Assembly: GCA_946403965.1 (NCBI GenBank)
Contig: CAMJBT010000006.1
Coordinates: 1 to 64,000, forward strand
Source of the DNA: an uncultured Pseudobutyrivibrio sp.
GTDB lineage: Bacteria; Bacillota; Clostridia; Lachnospirales; Lachnospiraceae
DNA length: 64,000 bases
Direction of reading: 5' to 3'
The notes under the pieces are model-generated. The model had not been told where the DNA came from, made no database searches, and saw only the letters and a program-made list of their open reading frames with translations. Of the stretch, positions 33,302 to 43,380 are shown one piece after another; position 1 is the stretch's first letter, and every line of letters begins with the position of its first letter. The position numbers and the translations under genes are program-made.

Positions 33302-33903
33302 TTCTTTAAATTTTCCAGGTTTTTTATAAAGCATTCAGCAAAATTTCTATGTCCATCAATAGAAAAATGAACTCCATCAGAACCCATAGCAATATTCCAT
33401 TCACTAGCATCGAAGGTGGTGATGTCATATTGTTTTGCTAGTTCAAGGAAGCGCTGGTTCATCTCTATGCAACAATTATGGTAACGTTGCATTTCTGGTT
33501 CCATTACTTTGATGTATGGTGGAGCTATTAGGATGAACTGAGCTTTACAGTTTTCTTTGACATAACTTAGGATCCTATCAAGCTTTGTAACGGCTAGCTC
33601 TACGTTGGGATTGTAGGTTAGCAATATATCATTGGTACCAAGCATCATGACAAAGATATCCTCTGCTGAAAGGTCAGTGAGAAGGTTGGTGAAGTAGCCA
33701 TAGTCTATGGATGGGAGCTGGCGACCGTTCATTCCTTCCTCGATGACATCAAAGCGGTCTGCTAGGGCGTTGTGAACAATAGTAGCCCAACGTTCATCCT
33801 CAGCATATCTGCCTCCAAGGAAATCCCTTGGATCATATCCGTATGTATTTGAATCACCAAATAGTATTAGTTTTCTCATAGTGTTAATCTCATTTGATAC
33901 CAC
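33298..33903 (-). CDS. SGNH/GDSL hydrolase
   Basis: LILFGDSNTYGY, MMLGTNDIL, DGVHFSIDGH. Confidence 0.92.
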   Translation of the reverse strand: MVSNEINTMRKLILFGDSNTYGYDPRDFLGGRYAEDERWATIVHNALADRFDVIEEGMNGRQLPSIDYGYFTNLLTDLSAEDIFVMMLGTNDILLTYNPNVELAVTKLDRILSYVKENCKAQFILIAPPYIKVMEPEMQRYHNCCIEMNQRFLELAKQYDITTFDASEWNIAMGSDGVHFSIDGHRNFAECFIKNLENLKK

Positions 33904-34358
33904 TGGACGTCACCGTGGGTTGATTCACTTATTCCTTCATTTTTAAAGCCAAACTTGGCATAATAGTTGATTAGTTTTTCTTTGCAAGTCAGTACAAGGC
34001 CGGATCTATTTTGAGCCTTAGCATCCGCTATTGCTTGTTCTATTAGTTTACCTGCATAACCGTGATTTCTATATTCAGGAATGGTGTTTACTCCAAATAT
34101 CATCTGCCATTTACCTTGTTCGTCGTGCATATCAGCTTTAGCATACATTTCATCTGTAAGATTAGGTTCATCAGTGCAAAAGCCATCTACAAAAGCTATA
34201 AGCTTGTCATCATCAAACATAAGCCAGAAGTGATTGGCATAATGTTCTAGTCTATCTTTAAACTCGTCTACAGTAGCAGCTTCTGCAGGTGGAAAGCATT
34301 CAGCTTCAACTGCAGAAATAGCAGCTAAGTCATCTATTGTTGCGGTTCTAATTAACAT
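33876..34358 (-). CDS. GNAT family N-acetyltransferase
   Basis: GVNTIPEYRNHGYAGKLIEQAIADAK. Confidence 0.9.
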   Translation of the reverse strand: MLIRTATIDDLAAISAVEAECFPPAEAATVDEFKDRLEHYANHFWLMFDDDKLIAFVDGFCTDEPNLTDEMYAKADMHDEQGKWQMIFGVNTIPEYRNHGYAGKLIEQAIADAKAQNRSGLVLTCKEKLINYYAKFGFKNEGISESTHGDVQWYQMRLTL

Positions 34359-34553
34359 TTTTATATCCTTTCAATACACCAGGAAAAGCCTTGTGCTTGT
34401 TGTAATAATGATAGCAGATATTTAAAGCTTTGGTTAAAGTTCTTTGAGGGTAAAGGGATATCATGATTTCCCCTTTTGTCTAATCAAGGTAGTGGCTTTT
34501 ACATTGGTGAAGATTTACAATAATTAATAGGATGAAGGAAAGGGAGAAGGGGC

Positions 34554-35696
34554 ATGATTAGTAAGCTTTTAGCGGAAAAGTTTATTGAACAGGTAACAGA
34601 ATACACTTCATATAATGTAAATATTATGGATGAAGATGGTGTGATAATAGCAAGCAGAAACAGTGAGCGAGTGGGGCAGTATCACGAGATTGCTTACAGA
34701 ATTGTCCATGGGGAAGAGGATATAGTTGATACTACAACTATTGAGCAGTTTCCAAACGTTCTTCCAGGCATAAACATGGTAATAGAGATGGATGGAAGGC
34801 GCGAGGGAGTAGTTGGTGTTACTGGAGAGCCAGAGGAAATCAGACCTGTAGCAATGATTGTAAAAATGGCTATTCAGTCTATGCTTCGATATGAAAAACA
34901 ACAAGAAAAGGCCAGACTACGTGAAAATCGAAAAGAACGATTTATCCATATGTTAACTGAGGTTGAGTATGCGGATTCACAAGAAATCCGTGAGTTGGCT
35001 GAGGAACTTGGATATCCTGAAGAGAGAATAAGAATTCCTATCTTAGCCATTATGGATGGGGTTAATGCATCTGACTTTTTGGTGCATCTGAAAAAGAGTC
35101 CTTATCATACTTTAAAAGATGTTTCTTTAGCTCTTGATGAAAAGAGAGTCATCATATTTAAGACTATGCCTGACACAGTTAGTGAACTGTTCTCTGATTA
35201 CAAATACATAGTTGGAGAGTATTTAAGTCCAGTTCTTAGATGGATGAAAGAAAACGATACTCAGGCAAAGTTCTATATTGGCAGTTTTCAAGATTCTTAT
35301 GCACGATATTACTATGCATACAGACATTGCAGATGGTTACAGGAATATATAAAAACAGATGGAAGCTCTGTTTTCTTCTATGATCATGTAGGAGAGTATT
35401 TGCATTTCATTACTCCAATGCGAGATATGGCCAACATGTTTTATATCTTTGAAAGCAAATTCCCAGAAGGAAAGATTGATGATTTCATAGAGACAGTTGG
35501 AGCTTTAATTAGAAACAACTTCAACTTTAATAAAGCAGCTCAAGAGTTATTCATACATAAGAATACATTGGTTTATCGATACAATAAATACAAGGAATTG
35601 ATGGATATAGATCCAGTGGCTAAAGCTTCTGATAGAAGCTTTTTGGAGAGTTTCTACACCTATTTGTATAGGAAGAGGAACAAATACAATATATAA
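34554..35696 (+). CDS. CdaR-family transcriptional regulator
   Basis: N-terminal sugar-diacid recognition domain and C-terminal HTH NFNKAAQELFIHKNTLVYRYNKYKEL. Confidence 0.88.
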   Translation: MISKLLAEKFIEQVTEYTSYNVNIMDEDGVIIASRNSERVGQYHEIAYRIVHGEEDIVDTTTIEQFPNVLPGINMVIEMDGRREGVVGVTGEPEEIRPVAMIVKMAIQSMLRYEKQQEKARLRENRKERFIHMLTEVEYADSQEIRELAEELGYPEERIRIPILAIMDGVNASDFLVHLKKSPYHTLKDVSLALDEKRVIIFKTMPDTVSELFSDYKYIVGEYLSPVLRWMKENDTQAKFYIGSFQDSYARYYYAYRHCRWLQEYIKTDGSSVFFYDHVGEYLHFITPMRDMANMFYIFESKFPEGKIDDFIETVGALIRNNFNFNKAAQELFIHKNTLVYRYNKYKELMDIDPVAKASDRSFLESFYTYLYRKRNKYNI

Positions 35697-35819
35697 TGTG
35701 TTGTGTTCTCGACACAAAAAATTAATGCTCTTTTTGTAATGATAGTACATTAAATTCTATATCGCCCTCCCTTATCATAAAAGTATCTTATAAACGCTTT
35801 AAGAAGGGAGGGCGGTTCC

Positions 35820-37210
35820 ATGACTGGATTTCCGTTAATTATCATCTTTATTTTGGCAATCGTATTAATGATTGTTATGATCTCAAAATTCAAGATTCAC
35901 CCATTTATTTCAATTATGTGCATCTCTTTGGTATTAGGTCTGTTAGCGGGCATTCCTATTGTTGATGTCACATTAGAGGACGGAACAACAAAAGCTGGTA
36001 TAGCTACTGTAATTGGACAGGGCTTCTCTGGCACATTCACATCTATTGGTATTGTTATCATCCTTGGTGCATTAATTGGTAGCATCTTGGAGAAAACAGG
36101 TGCAGCTCTAAGCTTGCAGACATAGTAATTAAGATTGTAGGCAAGAATCATCCTGTACTTGCAATGGAGCTTATGGGTTGGGTTGTTTCAATCCCAGTAT
36201 TCTGTGATTCAGGTTTTGTAATCTTAAACCCTATCCGTAAAGCTTTAGTAAAGAGAACAGCTTCATCTTCTGTTGCAATGACAGTTGGTCTTGCAGCTGG
36301 TCTATTTACATCTCACGTATTTATACCTCCTACACCAGGTCCAATTGCTGCAGCAAATACACTTGGAATTGGTGACAATTTACTTCTTGTAATTGGACTT
36401 GGTTTAGTATGTTCAATTTGCCCACTTATTGCAGCATATTGCTATGCTACATTCATTGGCAAGAAGGTTAAAGCTGATGATGAATTCGATACAAATGCTG
36501 TTAGCAAAACATACGAAGAATTAGTTGCTGAGTATGGTAAGCTTCCAAATGGAACCTCTGCTCTTGCACCTATTATTGTGCCAATCATTCTGATGGCTTT
36601 ATCTTCAATTGTTACAATGGCTAAGGTAACAGGAACTGGTGCTAGCATCTGCAAGTTCTTAGGAACACCAATTATCGCTCTTGCAGTAGGTACAATCTTT
36701 GCTGTTATCCAGCTTTGCGGAGCTAAAAAGATTGATGAGTTCTATGATATTGTAAATGATACTCTAAAGACAGTTGGTCCTATTCTTTTCATTACAGCTG
36801 CTGGTGGTGTACTTGGTAAAGTTATTGCTTCTTCTGATATGGTTAACTACATTTCAGAGCATGCTACAGTACTTTCAGCAATGGGCATCTTCTTCCCATT
36901 CTTACTTTCAGCTATCTTAAAGAGTGCGCAGGGATCTTCTACAGTAGCACTTACAACAACAGCTGGTATTGTAGCCCCACTTCTTCCAGTGCTTGGCTTT
37001 ACTACACCAGCACAGATAACACTTGTATGTATGGCAATCGGAGCAGGTGCTATGACAGTATCACATGCAAACGATTCTTATTACTGGGTTGTTACAAACT
37101 TTGGTGAGATGACTCCAGAAAGAGGTTACAAGACATGGACAGTAGCATCGCTTGTTATGGGTATTGCAGCTATAATTGAAATAGCTATTCTTAGCCTATT
37201 CATACATTAA
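35820..37210 (+). pseudogene. GntP-family permease disrupted by a 1-nt frameshift
   Basis: ORFs 35820-36125 and 36164-37210 are the two parts of one permease; inserting one A near 36110-36112 restores ...GAALKLADIVIKIVGKNHPVLAMELMGW.... Confidence 0.85.
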
Positions 37211-37231
37211 TAATGTGATCGAGGAAGTTTT

Positions 37232-38467
37232 ATGAATCAGAAATTAAGGAATGATATTAATTATATTGTTGAAAACACAATAAAAGAAGTTCTGCCTGAT
37301 GAGGCGGTTACTAGAGCCCTTTATAATTTCTCTTATGGAAAAGGCAAAGTGATTCTAGTAGCCGCTGGAAAGGCGGCTTGGCAAATGGCCGCAGCAGCTA
37401 AAAAGGTTCTTAAAAGATTAGATGGCGGCATTGTAATAACAAAATATGATCATGTTAAAAGCAATATTGAAGGGATACAATGCTTTGAAGCAGGTCATCC
37501 AGTACCTGATCAAAATAGCTTTGATGCAACAAAAAAAGCTATTGAATTAGTGGAAGGCTTATCAGAAGATGACACAGTTATCTTTTTGCTTTCCGGTGGA
37601 GGAAGTGCCCTGTTTGAATTGCCATTAATTTCTGGTGAAGAACTACAAGACATTACAAAGCAGTTACTTGCTAGTGGTGCTGATATAGTAGAGATAAATA
37701 CTATTCGCAAGCGTCTTAGTAAAGTAAAAGGCGGTAGATTTGCTCTAGCTTGTGCTCCAGCCAAAGTATTTAGCATTGTGCTTAGTGATATAGTTGGAGA
37801 TCCACTTGATATGATAGCAAGCGGCCCTGCATATCCTGATTTTTCTACATGTGATGAAGCAAAAGAAATAGTTCGTAAATACAATATTAAGCTTTCTAAG
37901 GAAGCTGAAGAGCTATTAGATAAAGAAACTCCTAAAGAATTAAATAATGTAGAAACTCATATAACTGGATCTGTACGAGAACTTTGTAGAGCTGCTGCTA
38001 GCAACAGTGGAAAGTTAGGTTACAAGCCTATTATTCTGACCGATGAGCTATGCTGCGAGGCGAGAGAAGCAGGAAGTTTTCTTGCTAGCATCGCAAAGAC
38101 AAAAGCAAAGGATAATGAAAGGCTTGCCGTTATTGCTGGTGGAGAGACAGTAGTTCATCTTACTGGTACAGGTAAAGGTGGAAGAAATCAGGAACTTGCA
38201 CTCAGTGCTGCTATAGGAATAGCTGGAAATAGAGGCATTGCAGTAGCATCAGTTGGCAGTGATGGAACGGATGGCCCAACAGATGCCGCTGGAGGCTATG
38301 TTGATAATGAGACTTATCAAGAATTACAAGCTAAAGGAATCAACATACATGATGTTTTAAAAGATAATGATGCATACAATGCATTAAAAGCAGTTGATGG
38401 CCTAATAATAACTGGTGCAACAGGAACGAACGTGAATGATGTTGCTATAGCATTGATTGATATCTGA
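37232..38467 (+). CDS. Glycerate 2-kinase (DUF4147/MOFRL type)
   Basis: ILVAAGKAAWQMA, FLLSGGGSALFELP, INTIRKRLSKVKGGRFA, ASVGSDGTDGPTDAAGGYVD. Confidence 0.93.
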   Translation: MNQKLRNDINYIVENTIKEVLPDEAVTRALYNFSYGKGKVILVAAGKAAWQMAAAAKKVLKRLDGGIVITKYDHVKSNIEGIQCFEAGHPVPDQNSFDATKKAIELVEGLSEDDTVIFLLSGGGSALFELPLISGEELQDITKQLLASGADIVEINTIRKRLSKVKGGRFALACAPAKVFSIVLSDIVGDPLDMIASGPAYPDFSTCDEAKEIVRKYNIKLSKEAEELLDKETPKELNNVETHITGSVRELCRAAASNSGKLGYKPIILTDELCCEAREAGSFLASIAKTKAKDNERLAVIAGGETVVHLTGTGKGGRNQELALSAAIGIAGNRGIAVASVGSDGTDGPTDAAGGYVDNETYQELQAKGINIHDVLKDNDAYNALKAVDGLIITGATGTNVNDVAIALIDI

Positions 38468-38493
38468 TGAATCGAACACTATAGGGGTTAACC

Positions 38494-38509
38494 TGTTGCA
38501 ATTGCAACA
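38494..38509. promoter_or_regulatory. Palindromic operator, copy 1
   Basis: TGTTGCAATTGCAACA perfect 16-bp palindrome upstream of the DUF438 gene. Confidence 0.75.
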
Positions 38510-38575
38510 ACTATAAACATAAACAATTGATATATTGTATGTGTAAATATAGATTGTTTGAATTGGAGGTTAGCC

Positions 38576-39598
38576 ATGGAAGAAAAAATAGCTAATGCAG
38601 AAAAAGAAGTTGAAGCATCAGCTGCAAGAGTTACATCCAATATCACTATAGAAAAAAGAGAAGCTGCAAAAAAGCAGGCTGAAATAGTGGGACATCCACT
38701 TCATCTTTTTACTAAAGAAAATGAAGCTCTCACGGAAGTGATTAATAAAACCAAGAGTTTGATTAAAGATATTAAGATTGATCCATCTGATGATAACAAT
38801 AGAAAAATAATTGAAATTATAGATAGCCTCAGAAAAGTAGCTATCCATTATGCTAAGAAGGGTGATTTACTGTATCCTCACATGAAGGCTAAATACGAGA
38901 TTTCAGGTCCTTCAGATGTTATGTGGTCTGTTGATGATGAGATTAGGGATGAGCTTAAATTCATATCAGATTCTGATTTTAGAAAAATCGAATATGTGAA
39001 TAGATTAGAACATGCCATTACTCGCATGGAGGAAATGATTTATAAGGAGCAGAATATTCTCTTCCCTATTTGCACTAAGTTTTTCACTGATGAAGAATGG
39101 TACCAGATTTATCAGGATTCAAAGGATTATGCGCCTTGTTTGGTGGATTTTATTGAATGGCCTGAGGCAGAGGCGGCACTGTCCAAAGAAAACGCTACTA
39201 GCAATGCTACAGATGATATGATTAATTTACCAGGTGGACATTTCACACCTGCTCAACTTAGGGCAGTACTCAATACTCTTCCAGTAGAAATATCATTTAT
39301 AGATGAAAATGATATTAACTGTTTCTTTAACGAAGGACCAAAGCTCTTTAAGCGTGCAGGTATGGCCATAGGACGTGATGTGTATAGTTGTCATCCACCA
39401 AAGATAGAGATGATGGTTCGTTCTATAATTGGAGATTTCAAATCTGGCACCAGGGATAAAGTGTCAGTTTGGATGGAAAAAGAAGGCATCCCAGTGCTTG
39501 TGGAGTACATTGCAGTTCGAGATGACAATGGACAATATATCGGCACAATGGAATGCGTTCAAAAAATGGATGAAGCAAAAAAGCATTTTGAAAAATAA
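38576..39598 (+). CDS. DUF438/hemerythrin-like protein with PAS domain
   Basis: GHPLHLFTKENEAL, VAIHYAKKGDLLYPHMKAKYEISGPSDVMW, C-terminal PAS-like region. Confidence 0.88.
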   Translation: MEEKIANAEKEVEASAARVTSNITIEKREAAKKQAEIVGHPLHLFTKENEALTEVINKTKSLIKDIKIDPSDDNNRKIIEIIDSLRKVAIHYAKKGDLLYPHMKAKYEISGPSDVMWSVDDEIRDELKFISDSDFRKIEYVNRLEHAITRMEEMIYKEQNILFPICTKFFTDEEWYQIYQDSKDYAPCLVDFIEWPEAEAALSKENATSNATDDMINLPGGHFTPAQLRAVLNTLPVEISFIDENDINCFFNEGPKLFKRAGMAIGRDVYSCHPPKIEMMVRSIIGDFKSGTRDKVSVWMEKEGIPVLVEYIAVRDDNGQYIGTMECVQKMDEAKKHFEK

Positions 39599-39600
39599 AA

Positions 39601-40260
39601 TTATTTGATGACAAAGGTATTTCTATCGAAGTCGATAATTCCTTCGTCACGCATTTTACCAAGCTCTCTTGTCATGGCACTACGGTTGATGGATAAGTAA
39701 TCAGCCAGCTGTGTTCTTGACAGGGGAGCTTTTATATATTTTGATTTTTGTTGCTGAGCAAGGGTGGAAATGTATGCCATAAGTTTTCCGCGGATGGATT
39801 CTTTCGACATGATTTCCAGTTTATTCATATAGGAGATACTTTTTTGTCCTAACAGATGAAACATGTTTTCTGCAATTTTGGCATGGAAGCTACAAGCGTT
39901 TTCGCATGTGTGGATGATTTTTGAAGCAGCAAGAAATAATACTCTTGTTTTTTCTACGGCAACAAAAGTAACAGAAGATTCCTGTTCAATACTGACAGCG
40001 AAATTTTCTCCAAACAGTTCGCCTGGACCAACATAGGATAGAAGTGATGAGTTACCCCATATATCTTCTTTCAAAAGGTGCACATTTCCAAAAAGAACAA
40101 TTCCGATATAAGGGACTTTGTCCTTTTCCATAATGATGGTTTCCCCTTTTTCAAAATCTTTTTTAAAGGAGTTGATGCAAATCAGTAGTTTATTCAAATT
40201 GTCTGGGTGAATTCCCTCGAATAGAGGAATATCATTGTAATCTATTTCTTTCATAAGCAC
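39601..40260 (-). CDS. Crp/Fnr family transcriptional regulator
   Basis: cNMP-binding-like domain plus HTH LSRTQLADYLSINRSAMTRELGKMRDEGII. Confidence 0.92.
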   Translation of the reverse strand: MLMKEIDYNDIPLFEGIHPDNLNKLLICINSFKKDFEKGETIIMEKDKVPYIGIVLFGNVHLLKEDIWGNSSLLSYVGPGELFGENFAVSIEQESSVTFVAVEKTRVLFLAASKIIHTCENACSFHAKIAENMFHLLGQKSISYMNKLEIMSKESIRGKLMAYISTLAQQQKSKYIKAPLSRTQLADYLSINRSAMTRELGKMRDEGIIDFDRNTFVIK

Positions 40261-40275
40261 ATTATAAAATCAAAC

Positions 40276-40291
40276 TGTTGCAATTGCAACA
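40276..40291. promoter_or_regulatory. Palindromic operator, copy 2
   Basis: TGTTGCAATTGCAACA in the divergent intergenic region between crp/fnr and hcp. Confidence 0.8.
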
Positions 40292-40359
40292 AACTGACTC
40301 TCGTTCTAGCTGTATATTATGAGCATCAAAGAAATCCGGTTAGAAAATGGAGGTAAACA

Positions 40360-41991
40360 ATGGAAAATAAGATGTTTTGTTACCAGTGTCAGGAAACAGC
40401 AGGCTGCACTGGCTGCACAATGTCAGGTGTTTGTGGAAAGACGCCAGAGGTAGCAAATCTTCAGGATTTACTGGTATATGTCACCAAAGGTCTTTCATTT
40501 GTAACAACAAAGCTTAGGGCAGAGGGCAAGGAAGTATCGGAAGTTGTTAATCATATGATTTCGGTAAATCTTTTTACAACGATTACAAATGCAAATTTTG
40601 ATTATGATTCAATAGCCCAGAAAATCGAAGATACTATTAATGCCAAGGAACAGTTATTAGAAAAGCTTACAGATAAGAGCAATCTTCCAGATGCTGTCAT
40701 CTGGAATGGTGATAAAACACAGTATGATGAGAAGGCAAAGACTGTAGGTGTTCTTTCAACAGAAAATGAAGATATTCGTTCATTGAGAGAGTTGATAACA
40801 TATGGTCTTAAGGGGCTTGCTGCTTATTCGAAGCATGCAAATGCTCTTTTAAAGGATAATGAGGATGTTGATGCATTTCTTCAAAAAGCGCTAGCAGCTA
40901 CTTTAGATGATAGTCTTTCAGTAGATTATCTGATTGCGTTAACTCTTGAGACAGGTAAATATGGAGTGGATGGCATGGCACTTCTTGATGAAGCCAATAC
41001 ATCAACTTATGGTAATCCTGAAATTACAAAAGTAGATATAGGTGTTAGGAATAACCCTGGTATTCTTATTTCAGGGCATGACCTGAAGGATTTGGAGATG
41101 CTTTTAGAGCAGACTAAAGGCACAGGGGTAGATGTATATACTCATTCAGAAATGTTACCAGCCCACTATTACCCATTCTTTAAGAAATATGATAATTTTG
41201 CTGGAAACTATGGTAATGCATGGTGGAAGCAGAAGGAAGAATTTGCTAGCTTCAATGGCCCAATTCTGATGACAACAAATTGTATTGTACCACCGGCAGA
41301 TTCTTACAAAGATAGAATGTTTACAACAGGTGCGGCAGGATATCCTGGATGCAAGCATATTGATGCGCCTTATGGTGAAACAAAGGATTTCTCTGAAATC
41401 ATTGAAATGGCGAAGAAATGTGATGCACCTACTGAGATAGAACGCGGCGAAATTATTGGTGGATTTGCTCATGAGCAGGTATTTGCTCTTGCAGATAATG
41501 TAGTAGATGCAGTTAAAACCGGAGCAATCAAAAAGTTTGTTGTAATGGCTGGTTGCGATGGAAGAGCAAAATCACGCGAATATTATACAGAGTTTGCTAA
41601 AGCACTGCCAAAAGATACAGTTATTCTTACGGCAGGCTGCGCAAAGTACAAATACAATAAGCTAAACCTAGGTGATATCAATGGAATACCAAGAGTTTTG
41701 GATGCAGGACAGTGTAATGACTCATATTCACTTGCACTCATAGCTCTCAAACTCAAAGAAGTATTTGGACTTAATGATGTAAATGATCTTCCAATTGTCT
41801 ACAACATTTCATGGTATGAACAGAAGGCTGTAATAGTTTTACTTGCCCTTTTATATTTAGGAGTAAAAAATATACACTTAGGCCCAACACTTCCAGCGTT
41901 TCTTTCACCAAATGTTGCAAACGTTCTTGTGCAGAATTTTGGTATAGCAGGAATTACAAATGTAGAGGATGATATTAGCAAGCTTATTTAG
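40360..41991 (+). CDS. hcp: Hydroxylamine reductase / hybrid cluster protein
   Basis: [45 protein letters not shown]. Confidence 0.97.
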   Translation: MENKMFCYQCQETAGCTGCTMSGVCGKTPEVANLQDLLVYVTKGLSFVTTKLRAEGKEVSEVVNHMISVNLFTTITNANFDYDSIAQKIEDTINAKEQLLEKLTDKSNLPDAVIWNGDKTQYDEKAKTVGVLSTENEDIRSLRELITYGLKGLAAYSKHANALLKDNEDVDAFLQKALAATLDDSLSVDYLIALTLETGKYGVDGMALLDEANTSTYGNPEITKVDIGVRNNPGILISGHDLKDLEMLLEQTKGTGVDVYTHSEMLPAHYYPFFKKYDNFAGNYGNAWWKQKEEFASFNGPILMTTNCIVPPADSYKDRMFTTGAAGYPGCKHIDAPYGETKDFSEIIEMAKKCDAPTEIERGEIIGGFAHEQVFALADNVVDAVKTGAIKKFVVMAGCDGRAKSREYYTEFAKALPKDTVILTAGCAKYKYNKLNLGDINGIPRVLDAGQCNDSYSLALIALKLKEVFGLNDVNDLPIVYNISWYEQKAVIVLLALLYLGVKNIHLGPTLPAFLSPNVANVLVQNFGIAGITNVEDDISKLI

Positions 41992-41997
41992 AGAAGA

Positions 41998-43359
41998 ATG
42001 ATAGAATTTTTGGTAAAAAATTCACTGATGCTTAAAATGGGGACACCTATTATTTTATCTATGATGATGCAGGCACTTTATAATATTGTAGATTCTGCAT
42101 TTGTATCCAATATGGGAGCAAATGGTGAGATGGCACTTAATGCTCTTACATTGGCTTTTCCGGTGCAGATGCTGTTAATTGCGCTGGGAATAGGAACAGG
42201 CGTAGGTATGAATGTGGTAGTTGCTAGGAGCTTAGGGCAACAAGATTATGAAAAGGCATCAAGAGCTGCAGGAACAACAAAAGTGTTAGCATTTATCATT
42301 TTTGTAATGTTTTTCCTGTTTGGTATATTTGGCGTTAAGTTCTATATAGGAACTCAGACAACAAATGCAACAATTTCAGAAATGGCTATTGTTTACTTAA
42401 GAATATGTTGTATGCTCTCTCTAGGAAATGTATATTTTACAGTTTATGAGAAGCTCCTTCAGGCACATGGCCGCTCAAAATATTCAACAATTGCACAAAT
42501 CGCTGGAGCACTCACAAATATTGTACTAGACCCTATTTTAATATATGGTTTATTGGGACTTCCTAGAATGGAAGTGGTAGGTGCTGCACTGGCTACAGTA
42601 ATCGGCCAGTATGTATCAATGGGCTTAGGATGGTATTTCCATCGTAAATACGATAATGAAGTGTCAAATGATAGAAAGTATTTAAAGCTGACAGGCTCTA
42701 TGGTTAAGGAAATTTATTCAATAGGTTTTCCTGCTATCGTAGCACAGGCTCTTATGTCTATAATGACTTATTTATTAAATATAATTTTTGTTCGTATCGG
42801 AGAGAATGTTGTTACAGCATATGGTCTTTACTATAAGATTCAGCAGTTTATACTTTTCGCAGCCTTTGGTATGAGAGATACAATTACGCCTATCATTTCC
42901 TTTGCACATGGAATGAAGGACGAAAAGCGAATTAAAGAAGGAATGAAATGGGGAATACTTTATACTTCAGTAATCATGTTGTTTGGAACATTAATTTTAG
43001 AAGTATTCGCAAGCCCATTTGCTAACATGTTTGGGCTGTCTGGAGAAACTGAGGCAATATGTGTTGTGGCCATGAGAATAGTGTCTATCAGTTTTTTATT
43101 TGCCGGGTTTAACATTTCTTTCCAAGGAATATATCAGGCTCTTAATGCTGGTCCTCAGTCACTTGGGATTTCTCTTTTAAGACAATTTGTTTTAGTAATA
43201 CCTGTAGCATATGTTTTTTCAAATATGGTAATTGTTGGGAATGCCTCAAAATCTATTATCTGGTTTACATTTTTAATTGCTGAGGTTTTAACAGCCTTGG
43301 TTGGATATATTATGCTTAAGAAAATAGTAAAGAATAGCCTTAGTATTAAGGTGATATAA
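41998..43359 (+). CDS. MATE family efflux transporter
   Basis: PIILSMMMQALYNIVDSAFVSNMG...; 12-TM pattern. Confidence 0.93.
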   Translation: MIEFLVKNSLMLKMGTPIILSMMMQALYNIVDSAFVSNMGANGEMALNALTLAFPVQMLLIALGIGTGVGMNVVVARSLGQQDYEKASRAAGTTKVLAFIIFVMFFLFGIFGVKFYIGTQTTNATISEMAIVYLRICCMLSLGNVYFTVYEKLLQAHGRSKYSTIAQIAGALTNIVLDPILIYGLLGLPRMEVVGAALATVIGQYVSMGLGWYFHRKYDNEVSNDRKYLKLTGSMVKEIYSIGFPAIVAQALMSIMTYLLNIIFVRIGENVVTAYGLYYKIQQFILFAAFGMRDTITPIISFAHGMKDEKRIKEGMKWGILYTSVIMLFGTLILEVFASPFANMFGLSGETEAICVVAMRIVSISFLFAGFNISFQGIYQALNAGPQSLGISLLRQFVLVIPVAYVFSNMVIVGNASKSIIWFTFLIAEVLTALVGYIMLKKIVKNSLSIKVI

Positions 43360-43380
43360 TGCACTAATTTCTTCTTGTAA

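Noticed and set aside
35820-37210. Programmed ribosomal frameshift in gntP
   Set aside because: No slippery heptamer or clear downstream stimulator seen; simple 1-nt loss explains the data.
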